Below, piece after piece: positions 24,901 to 36,900 of a stretch of 64,000 nucleotides of DNA. This DNA is from Apoderus coryli (Eukaryota; Arthropoda; Insecta; Coleoptera; Attelabidae). The translations under genes and the position numbers were made by a program. Every line of letters starts with the position of its first letter. Within the stretch, counting starts at the first letter, position 1. Below the pieces are notes generated by a model, which searched no databases, was not told where the DNA came from, and worked only from the letters and a program-made list of their open reading frames with translations. The stretch is taken from contig OU452209.1 of NCBI GenBank assembly GCA_911728435.2, forward strand, positions 10,894,869-10,958,868, written 5' to 3'.

Positions 24901-27900
24901 CATCAACGAACAATCGGCGAACTCGAATTTCGGAAGATATCTGAAAAGGAATCTGATTATAGTTTTTTGACCATACCAAAACAGAAAATTATACAAAAAT
25001 GTGGTAAGTTCTGTTATAGTAATTACAATTTTTATATTGTAAATGACGACCTTACTTCACGAAATACCTTACTATAATTTTTGAAATAATCAAACCAAAG
25101 AGGGCTACGCTTTTGATACCAAAAACCTGATTATAAAACAAATAGTCAACAAATAACTAGAATGTCATGCGCAGACCATTTTCGGAAGAGTGCCTATGGC
25201 GAAAACTGTACCCCTAAGTTAATGTTAAATCTTTATCTAAATAAAAGAAATCAACACCTTCCAAGGTAACTCCACATATTTAAACCTTTTATCTCCCAAA
25301 TTACAGTTTTCTAAAAAAACGCTTGAAGCTTTAATGATCGAGTTGTGAAAATATTCCTTTATCAGCATGGATTTTTTACTCGTCGTTCAACAACGCAGGA
25401 GGTCACGAGGCTGTTATTCCAGGAAATGTCAAAAAATGCAGAAATTGGTTATGAACGATCGCAAATTGAAGGTGCACGATTTAGCTGACATTATGAAGAT
25501 ATCAGATGGTAGTGTTTTACCATGTTCCACGAATATTTGGGTATGCGAAAGCACTGTGCAAAGTGGGTGCCGCGTGAGCTCACAGTAAACAGTAAAAAAA
25601 AACCCGTGTATAATTACACGACGGAGTGGTAAACGCCTTGTGTGTAACAATTCTACACCATTATTCGTATTGTGCCGGCCTAGTAACGAAATCAAATTTG
25701 GTAAAATAATATTTCACACACTACAGTGTAAAATCAAGTTATTTGCTTGTTCCGTGTTACTTTCTCAGACACTGTGTTATTTTATACACCACTCGCATTA
25801 CTTGTACACTAAAAATATTTAAATTTACACTGCACAATGAACGCTAATACACCCTGTAGTGTATAATATGATAAGTCCAAGTTGGCGCATGCGCGTGTCG
25901 TTTGTCTGGCGTCACCGACGCAGTTCCAGATTGTTTATGATTCGTCCATATACAGAATTAAGTACTGAGTCTCGTAAAGGGTCAAAACTTAAAATGTCTT
26001 ATAAAACAAATAAAAATGAGTGATATATTAACTAAATTCAATTAAATTTTGTGAGAAAATACGTAAACCTTATTAGAGACTGAGAAACGTGATTCAATAA
26101 GTGTTTAAAGTACAAAGAACCCTATAATGTTACTTGCCATGTTGTATCTAGTTCCAAAATATGTTTTTATTTAGATACTATTTTTAAATGTATACGATAC
26201 GTTACGTAAGTAGTTTGTTGTTTTTTAATTAAAAATGTTTCTGTTGCAACTTTGTATATTTTTGATATTTTGCATAAGTTGCTTTGTAATATGACTCAAA
26301 TATTTTATGTTTTTGAATATAATAAACAAGTCTAAAAAATCCAATACTTGTTTTTTTTTCTATACTTAATACCTACTGTAGATAAATATATTACACCGCT
26401 CAGTGTACTCTATTTATAACACTGTTTAGTGTAAATTTAACACGGATAAATGAAGTAGATTACACTGCTCTGTGTATTTTTAACACGAATTGGTGTAAAA
26501 TTTACACAATATGGTGTGTTATGTATAACACTGGTTTGTGGCAATTGTAGACGGTAGTTACCACAAATCTTAGTGTAGAATATACACGAAATGGTGTGGA
26601 CTTATATAGACCACTTTTCGTGTAAAATTCTACGCGATTTTTTTACTGTGTAGATCAAAAACAACAACGAATTGATGCTTCAGAGGAGTGTTTGGCGCTG
26701 TCTTTTGGGATGCGAACGGAATAATGAATATTAGTATTAGAATATCCAAAAGTCGATGATTATCGACTTTTGGATCGCTTGAAGACTAAAATCGCAAAGA
26801 AATGGCCACATTTGCAAAAGAAAAAAGTGTTGTTTCACCAAGGCACCGTGTCACAAATCTATGAAAACTATGGCAAAATAGAATGAATAGTTACGTGACA
26901 ATGTTGTGTTATGGCGCTTTGTTACAAATGCGGACGCACCTTAATAAATAGGATGTTTTTTCTTAATAAAGTTAAACTTTTATGGGTAATATTTAATAAT
27001 AGTTAAGTAATTTGCCGCGAAATAAAATTCATGAAAACAGTAAGATCATTTTACAGTAATTAAAAAAAAATGGTTTTTGTATATTTCTAGAAAAAGTTAA
27101 CACTGGTTTATCCAAAGAAGACTTTAAAGCGAGCTGCAAATATTTTCAATGGTACAATATTTACGTCATTCCCGAAACGTATTTCGCCATGTCATATGTG
27201 GTTGGTGAATGTCAAAGATTAGCACAAATGTCATTATTCACATCGAATTATGGAGCGAAGTATTTGACTTTGGATGAATTTAATGCATTACAGTTGCAGT
27301 CGGTGAATAATGTAAGAAAATTGAGTTATATATTTTTCATTTTTTATCACCTCGAATGAAGTAACGGAGTAACTCAGTTATAATACCCACGATCAGAAAT
27401 ATACAATAGAATATATTCCTTGTAAAGCGTCAGTTCCATTATAGATGGTCGTGTGCTTAGCAAATAGTCTAAGATCCGAACCTAAATCGACCTTCACCCA
27501 GCTGATAATAGAACGAAACATATTTTATCATGAATTTAGTATATTAGAAAACATATTAAAAATGGGTTCGCTAAAAAAATCCTGGACAGACTATTTTTAA
27601 TTATTTTCCAAAAAATGATTTTTAATTAAATGTTGCAACATCAGGATAATAAAAAAAAATTGTTCTGACTGAAAGTATAAAACGTATAGAATGTGCAGCC
27701 ATTGGGTTGTCTACTATTGACCTGGGCGAACTACTGGGTTGTCAGGTATACACAGGTATATCGATGCCAGTGACTTTCACTGGTTGGATAATTAAAAAAA
27801 TTTTATATCATCATAAGCGCTGTTTAATTGCGAACACGTTGATATAGGGTTGTCTGCGAAAATTCCGGTCCTATTAGAGGTTTGCGAATTTTAAAGATTT

Positions 27901-30900
27901 TAATTTCAACGCGCGTGGAAATGTGTGACAGAGAGATACGAGGTAAGTATACTGTGTAATAATAAAGGACCCAACCTCGCAGTCGCTTGTGATGGAACCC
28001 TGAATAGTAGAAAGTGCGCATGCTCGGTGTGTAAACTATGGAGGGTAGAGGTACCTCTACTACCCTTCATCGTTGATTGAAATATTTAATTTTCAATCAA
28101 CGCCTTCATATAGTAAACAGTGCGTGTTATTTTGGAGCAACTGGAAATAGAAACAAAGTGGATAGCGGGAAATTCAAATTAAAAAATAACAAAAAAGATA
28201 GACTAGACATCTTGTATTACGATTTAAAATTTTATTACTAAACAGTATAAATACAAAAATGATATTAATGACAAATAAATTCTAATAAATATTTTCTATT
28301 CAATATCCATATTATTATATTATTTTGACTCTCGAATTCGTCTGATTCATTAGATTCTTCCTCATTTGCTTCCATTTCGACAATGTCCTGGATGTGCAAA
28401 GGAGTTTGATCTCCGATAAAACCTGTTGGTTTTAAGAAATCATCAAAATGCCAACCATAGTTTTCAGGATTTGACTTCGCACGTGTAGAATCAGTTGCAT
28501 TAAGCCACATAGAATTTACATATATTGTTCTTAAATTTTTTTTTGTAGTAGGGAAATCCAACATGGCGGTATAAAGTTGGAGTCAAAACTTTTAATCTTC
28601 TTTAAAAATTGTTCGCTATCTTCTTTTGCGCCGTACTTCTTCATAAAAATACGAATTCTCGCATCATTAACTGACTGGCAGTGATTCACGCCATACATTT
28701 TTGCTGTAAACTCTTGAACAGCATTTATTTTTTCATTGATGAAAATATCAGCTTCATCAGTCAATGACGCAAAAATAGTTTGATACTTCTCATTTTTTGA
28801 AAATATTTTAAATGGCCTGATTTTTCCTTTATTATAAAATGCCGCAGTGTAGTCACAACCTGTGAATGCATGAAAAGCAGGTAGACTTTTACATAATTTG
28901 GGTCCCAACTTTAATGCTAAATCGATGCAGTTAATGCAATCGAGGTGGTTCGATTGCTTCTTAGTCGCTGAAGTAGCTAGAAAAATTGTAGACTCCGACA
29001 GTTTGTGCATATTTCCGAGTAAAATTACGCGAACATCAGTATCAGAACCTTTTATTAGAATTCTGGAGCCTGGTGCTATTTTATGAGCGTGAAAGACAAT
29101 TCTCGTATCCGCCTCTTCATGATAGCATGCATAATCAACTTCTTCGAGTTTTTTAATACAATTTTCCTGAGCTTGGTACGAGTAACACAGATGTTCAACA
29201 GTTAAAAATAACAGGTGTTTTCGATGCAATATAATATTATAAGTCATTAGCTACTCCAAAATAACATGCACTGTTTACTATATGAAGGGTAGTAGAGGTA
29301 CCTCTACCCTCCATAGTTTACACACCGAGCATGCGCACTTTCTACTATTCAGGGTCCCATCACAAGCGACTGCGATGTTGGGTCCTTTATCATTACCCAG
29401 TATACTTACCTCGGATCTCTCTGTCACACATTTCTACGCGCGTTGAAATTAAAATCTTTAAAATTCGCAAACCCCTAATAGGACCGTAATTTTCGCAGAC
29501 AACCCTATATCAACGTGTTCGCAATTAAACAGCGCTTATGATGATATAAAATTTTTGAATTATCCAACCAGTGAAAGTAACTGGCATCGATATACTTGAC
29601 AACCCAGTAGTTCGCCAAGGTAAATAGTAGACAACCCAGCGGCTGCACATTCTATAAGTTTTATACTTTCAGTCAGGAGAAAATTTTTTTATTATCCTGA
29701 TGTTGCAACATTTAATTAAAAATAATTTTTTGAAAAATAATTAAAAATAGTCTGTCCAGGATTTTTTTAGCGAACCCATTTTTAATATGTTTTCTAATAT
29801 ACTAAATTCATGATAACATATGTTTCGTTCTATTATCAGCTCGGTCGATTTAGGTTCGGATCTTCTCATTGAGGTGGGGGGAGACGCTCTAACGTGGCCA
29901 AGAGCGGGTGCAGGTACGCCATATTGATATACGACCTCTATCATTTGTCGTGCTTTCAAGTTTATAGTGTTATTTACGAGTATTTTACAAGTTTACTTAA
30001 GTTTTTCGTGTTTTTTTGGACGGTTATTTGACAATATACTATAATGGTGTCCTGTGCTGTGTGTAGTTGCAGTAGTAGAAGTGAAATCGACCAGAAAATA
30101 TCAGGAATAACGTTTCATAGGTATGTACCAAATATTGTAAACATTGTACATGGACGTATTTAGGGTTTTTTTTAGGCGAACTTATTAAAACACATTATTA
30201 TAGGAGTCTGGTAGCATTCTTCTTTCTGCACTGAACAATTGACACGTGCATTGTAGTTTATTTTTTTTTACAAATTCTTTTACTTGATTTCTACTCTCAA
30301 ACTCTCTACTTTTTCATCACTTTCTAGCAAAAAAGACCCCTAAATGTGTGTTAAAACCATATTCTGGTTTTTAGATTTCCTAAAGATCCTGCTAGTAGAC
30401 ATATCTGGACAGAATATGTGTCTCGAATTAATTGGATACCAACGAGAAATGTACACAAATATAATTTATCCAGATCATAATTATCTTCCTGGACCATTTT
30501 CTGAATTTTCGAAATTCATTATTGTTTATATTGCTGGATTTGTTGTTTTTAGTTTAAAGAAGCAAATTATTTGCAGAGAATGTCGAGATGCATTAATAAG
30601 TGTTATTCTTTTATTAAAATGAAGGAAAAAAAGGATTTACAAATTCCTTCAAAAGATGTTTTAGACGTTTGCTTCCAATCCGAAAAGATCATAAAAAATC
30701 GTGTAGTAGCTACTAATGAAAAGTTGTCCGCAGGATTCATAATAAACCTTGTTTTAAAGGAATTTGTAAATAGTAATATTTTTCCTAATTTAGTTGTGCA
30801 CGGTTTTGATCAATCAGTGTTTGATAACCATATACATTTACTGATCAAATCTATTGCGACTAAATATGTTAATACCAGGATGTATTATTTAAGTAAAAAT

Positions 30901-33900
30901 AAAGTGGATAAGCATAGCGCAACATTTAAATAAAATTGTTTTGTTTAAGGGGTATTAATATATAATTTATAAAGTACTAACGTCTTTTATTCCTGTATTT
31001 AGGTATCAAATATCAATAATTACCTATATTTAAGTATTTTATACACTGCATAATATTTCAAAATAAAGTATAAACCCAAGCTGCAAATTAAAAGCAAAAA
31101 CGTCAACAAAAATAGTTAATGCGGCTCTGGAGAATTCGCCATATTGGTATACGATTACGCCCCACCCAATGCACCCGTTTGTGTACAATGTAAAATAATG
31201 CTTATAGCGACTCCTTATATCTCAATGGATCTTCTACTAAAATAATGTTACGATTCCGAGTTTTACTTCTCTATTTTAACCAGTTTTTATACTAAGAATT
31301 TAAAATTTATTTTTTAACAAAAAACTTTCAAAATGTCTATAAATAAATGTGCTTAACTGAACCCGGTCACTATATTTATGTAAAATTCCAAATGTTATGT
31401 CACTGATGATGGAATAAGTTCCGAAACATGTTTAGTACTTTCACCTCACCTACAAGTTGAACATATATAAAAGAAATTTTGTGGAAGTAGACGTCGTTTG
31501 ATTTCTAATACATTTTACGCTACTTTGTTTCCGTTTTTAATTAGCTTTCACCCAATATCATCCGTTTCTTTCTTAAACTTTTTGCTACAGGATCCAATGA
31601 AATAATAAGTCAAAATTGTGGTTGGAGCACCCTGTAATCATTATAGTCTATCCAAAGTCAAGGTAAATATATAAAGTTAACGATTCTACCGGGGATATCC
31701 GTTCCCATGCCTCTTTACATTATAAAACGGCATCGAATGTAGCGTTGTTTGATACATTTCTCCCCCGTATATAAGACGTATAATACATTATGCCTGCTAT
31801 GGGGATATAAAATGATACCGAAAGTAATAAAAATAACTACAGTGACTGAAAAAAGTATTGCGTTAATGATTAATCGAAAAAAAAAAAAAAGAGTTTGCAA
31901 ATAAATATATGAATGAAACAAATAATTTTTGGCAACGTGTTATTATGTCAGATTAATCTAAACATAATCAGATGGACATCATATTATGGTATCGAGAAGA
32001 CTTAATGTGGAATTTAAACAAGAAAAATATTTTTGCTTAGATTAATAAAATGAAAGAAGATCTATCAAATTGGATAATAATTTTTAATAAAACCTCAAGT
32101 GGATGACACTTTTTGCATCAGACACGGCCGGTATACTATACGGTATATGACACGAGCGGAACACGTTGGGGGTTCAAGCTTTTTCTTTTAAATATTTATC
32201 ATCAGTTTAGGTCCGAAAATAATAAAGTCACGAATACACATATTATAAAATTTGTACGTTCTATAGAAAATGTCACTGACTAAGTGAGTAAAATTTGTTG
32301 TTAGTTTATTATATCAGAAGCATTTATTATAAATGTACCTTACTTACTTGCATAACAAGTATTAATTAATTATTATAAAGGTATGTTCCTTGCTGTTCGA
32401 ACACGGACTAGGTACGTGTACATCTATGTCTAAATTTATTATTAGTATTTCACAAGGCGCGATCCGAATGAAGGGTTTTATTTTCCGCTCAACTACTGAT
32501 TTTCAGGATATTGATTGTCTGCTTCAGCTGTACGTAAGTTTTGTCCGCTCTAGATTGGAATATTGTCACACAAATAAGAATGAGATTTATTAAGAGTATG
32601 GATTTTATAGGAACGGTGCCTTCACCTAGTCCCAATTTGAGAGTTAGAAAATAAGGGTAGAGCCCCCCTTATGTCTTTTACTATTTGAAGATTCATTGCT
32701 CTACTGAGTTAAATCTTTATATCGAGTTTAAAGAATGGTTTGAGTTTTATAAGTTATGTTAATTGATTTAGTTACTCGCTTGGCTTGTTTAGCTACTCGA
32801 GAATCGCCCACTTACATCATGCTCACGAAAGAGGATCTTATTGATTCTCCCTCGTAAACGAGTGACGGTCTGTATTTGAGCGGCGTCTCTCAGTTAATAG
32901 TTATTTGATTAAATTGAAAGAAACTATATTAAAAATAAAAAGGAAAGTCAAATATGTTTTACTAACTATTATTTATTAAATCAACTATTTAAAATATAAG
33001 AAAGTCAATTCGGTGAAAAAAAGGACAAGTTTCAAAAAAATCAACAATTCTAATAATTAAAAATTGGTACTTACATTACAAATATCTTTGACGACACAGC
33101 TGATCTTTCGTTCGCGTAAATAAAATGGTTAAAATTAGAAATATTTAATATAGCTACTAATAATATTAATACGCATTAAACTAAACCAAAGATTAATGTA
33201 CACAATGTGTAGATTAATCTTTGACTAAACTATAAATCTTAAGACACTATACCCAACGGGGGGAATTAGCGCTTCTAGGACCCGAAGTTTACTTCACCGA
33301 AGTTTGGAGAGAAGACCCTGTTTTTCCTGTTGCGTTAAAATTTATAACCTTTGATTATCTCCACTCTTTCGAATATTATCTATTGTTAGCTTCGGTCGTA
33401 CCGTTTTTTGCTGACTTTGCAATTTGTCTATTAGGTACAATCCCGATGCTAAAGTCATGAACTTGTATAAATTTTGATGAACTTTTATAAATTATTAAAT
33501 CAGCGTAAAATAGCTAGTTTGACCGGATGCAATATTTTTATTACAATATACCGGGTGTGACAATATGCCTCTTTTATATGGTCTCCTTTATACCAGGTAA
33601 ACATCAATAAATTGGAGCGTATTCATTTTTAAAAATTTTAGCTTTTAAGATCGATGGATATTTCCCAGTCAGGGGCATTGACCATAATATATTACTAAAC
33701 AGATTTAATGTTAATTCATTGGTTGTAGCGGCAAGGAAAAATACAGTATACTTTTATTTATTGTCTAACAGGTTACACCCAATTACAAGACAATTCTTTG
33801 ATTCCATAATATAAACAATTGAACTTAATCTACACTAAAACTATAATAAAAACTTAATATCAAATTCTTAAATTTACTAAATGAGCCTGCAAACTATGTT

Positions 33901-36900
33901 TAAATGCCACTAAATTATTACTAAAAAAATTCGTATGAACAGATATTTTATGCTTATTACATATATTGCATGCATTGTTTACGGGAGCCCTCGTCTCATA
34001 ATTCGTATGAGCTTGGGGAACTCTAAATAAGTGCATGTTCCTTGTATATGCCAGTGGTACGTTGAGGTTCACTTCCTGTTAGAGGTGAGGGCAATCCAGC
34101 ATGGAGTTGATTAATTTAAAAAGAAATATTTGCGACGTAGACACTCTTCGACACTGCAACGATTGAAACCAAAACGGTTTCAGAGTGCGTTATGGTTATG
34201 ATCAACCCCCCTGTCTAGATATCGTCCATCAATCTTGTACGAAATGTACTTTAAAAACTTACGCTCTACCTGCTCAAGTTTATTGATATATACTTGGTAA
34301 ATCGATGACCACACGACAGACGCGTATTCCAACTTTGACCGCACCAACGACTGGTAACGGGCTATAAGAGGGTCTATATTCTGAAATTCCCTTGTTGACC
34401 TTATAATAAACCCAAGTGCTGTAGTCGCCTCTTGGCAAATACTATGAATGTGAGGATTGAATGATAATTCATTGTCAATAAGGACACCCAGATCCCTACT
34501 TTCTTGCATCTCTGAAGAATGTCGTCGCCAATGCTGTACTCAAACCGGACGACATCAGCACTCCTGGTGAACGACATACATTTGCATTTTTTTGTGTTAA
34601 GTGGAAGCCTGTTATCTGCACACCAACGCTCCAGCGCCACCAATTCCGTCTGAAGCAGCTCACAATCCAAGGGATTTCGGATTATCCTGAAGAGCTTCAG
34701 ATCATCAACAAACAGGAGACAGGAACTAAATACATTCGCAGTGATATCGTTGACGTATATCGAAAATATAAGTGGAGCCAAGTTGCTCCCCTGCGGTGCA
34801 CCACTTGTAGCTATAAAATCCCTAGATTTAAAGCCATTGTACTCAACAAACAAGGTACGTCCCGTATGATAAGACTCGAAGAATCCAACAAGGGCAACAC
34901 TGAATCCTAGTGCCTTCATTTTACTCAATATAATACCATGGTCCAACATGTCAAAAGCCTTAGAGAAGTCTGTGTAGATAGCATCAGCCTGTTCACCCCT
35001 GCTCATAGTGGGATAAACATACTGCAGGAACTCTGGATAAGTTAGTGACGGTTGAGATACAAATGAATATACAATTGTTAATACATAAAGGATTTTGAAA
35101 ATATCGTAGGGCATGTATTGTTATGAAAAGTTAAAAGGGTGCGCCTATGGACGGCTGCGGTCGGTATTGACATTACAAAGGTATATCGAGTTGTGGTTTT
35201 TTATATAATTTTAAATTAAGATTAGACAGACTATACAATCTTGCAGATTAAAGTTATTCAATCTTTCTTATAGAATTATCAGCAGAAGAATGGAACTTAT
35301 ATCTTATATCAACATCATCACTATTATGCCGAGCAGTACCTTTAAAGGTATAAGTATCACTACTCGGTAACCCACCCGGTCATTATTTAATTTCCAATTT
35401 TTCTCTTTTTCGAAATAGATTCCTCGATATACCTTTCAGCTACAGTGATCGAACTCCTGCCGCTGTGCCGCTTTAATGTTCACTCTGTATAATGAAGGTT
35501 TTATCTTCTCACTTTAGGTGTTGAAGCAATTGAAAACAACATGGCTTGAAACTGTCATTTTCAACATACGAATGTGCATTGGTGATCTTGGTAAAGGCTG
35601 GTTTGATATAAACGAGAAAAATTTTGAAGCATATGAAGTGTCGAAACTAAAACGGTTTATGGAATTAGTAAAACATAGAATGCAGGTGAATATTTGTAAT
35701 TTGTTTTAATGTTTCTTTATGTTTTTTCTTTTACTAATTCAATTGAATTGATATAGAATTTTTAATGTTAGTTAAAATCACAAAAAAAAACTTTGGCGGC
35801 ATACATTTATCAGTTTGGAGTCATGGGCGTATCATTATTTTAGCGAAAATAAATGCAAATTTATTTATAATAGGTATATTATTATAATGGGTGGGCAAAT
35901 TTAAGGTTAGGAAGTAAATTGGCGTCAAATGATGAAATGTAAAGAATTGAGCTGTCATCCTTTGACATTTATTTAGTAAAAAGTTGGGAAATTTTAACCA
36001 TGGAACGCTACACTCTTGAACAAAGAATTTTAATTGTGAATGGTGAAAATTTCACTGTGCTACTTTGTAAAATTCGAGCAGCTTTTCCTCGTAATCGGGC
36101 ACCTTCTGAGACCGCTGTGCGTAATTTAATCGCTAAATTCGAGGGTCACGGTACTGTTGCTGACAATAGACCAAAAAAATACACTGCCGCTGTACAACAA
36201 AGTGTTGAGAATGATCCTGGAACATCAACTCGTCGACGTTTGCAATAATTGGGCGTCACCAGAGGCACTTTGCGCAACATTTTCCATAAAGCTCTTCATC
36301 TTCACGCTTATAAAGTTCAACTCATTCAGGAATTAAAGCCGGCCGACGATTGTTCGCGTTGAACGTTTCTGAATTGGCTGTCTGAAAAACTAAACGAAAC
36401 CAACGCATTTTCGAACAAAATCATCTTTAGTGATGAGGGCCATTTTCAAGTAGGCGGTTATTATTAATGTACATTAATCTTTGCCTCAGGTAATAAAATA
36501 ATTTTGCTGTAGCCGTGTTTATCTCTGGGGATGGTGGAGGTTTCTCAGCTGCAGAAAATTTCCTGTGGCATAGTACGTCAAAGTTACTGGTACCACTTGA
36601 TTAGGTGTCGTAGCATGATGACTAAAATTAAAAATATAATCAATCGTCAAACGATCATTCCACTTTGTTTCAATTTATCAAGTTTCTTGGGTATTGGGAC
36701 CGGTGTTCATTGATGATCTTGTTTAACAAATTCACAGGATAGCCATTATTTATTAGGAGACCTTTTAAGATTGTCAGATTGTTTTCTATCAAGGTGGAAT
36801 GACATGACATGACCAGATTTTCTATGGTAGGTATTACACTCTATGTCACTGTAATGTAATTTTTTAAAATGTTATGTTAGTCTGTTTGGTCATCGTCCTT

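Larger units (their letters stand above)
27471..29864 (-). mobile_element. Element with 600-bp inverted repeats and a PIN/XPG-like ORF
   Basis: Left arm 27471 to about 28150 and right arm about 29255 to 29864 are inverted copies. The ends are AAGATCCGAACCTAAATCGA at 27471 and its complement ending at 29864. Both arms carry the palindrome GTAGAGGTACCTCTAC. The central about 1.1 kb holds a minus-strand ORF (separate entry). No matching target duplication is visible; the right end lies two bases from the P-type element's left terminus. The left arm has acquired a 39-bp insertion (28071-28109) absent from the right arm. Confidence 0.8.
29866..31171 (+). mobile_element. P-element-like transposon, internal deletion derivative
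   Basis: The termini CATTGAGGTGGGG (29866) and CCCCACCCAATG (ending about 31171) are imperfect inverted repeats starting with CA, as in P elements. Exon 1 of a THAP transposase is intact (30044-30120). Exon 2 begins at 30375 and is fused by internal deletion to the C-terminus: VYIAGFVVFSLKKQIICREC (near 30525-30580), then, after a frameshift near 30600, FIKMKEKKDLQIPSKDVLDV and LLIKSIATKYVNTRMYY to a stop at 30931. GTPase-like and catalytic regions are absent, so it cannot encode transposase. Subterminal direct copies of CGCCATATTG-TATACGA occur at 29920 and 31138. Confidence 0.78.

Noticed and set aside
31715..31921. 68-codon ORF with membrane-like stretch
   Set aside because: AT-rich chance frame in intron DNA, no context.
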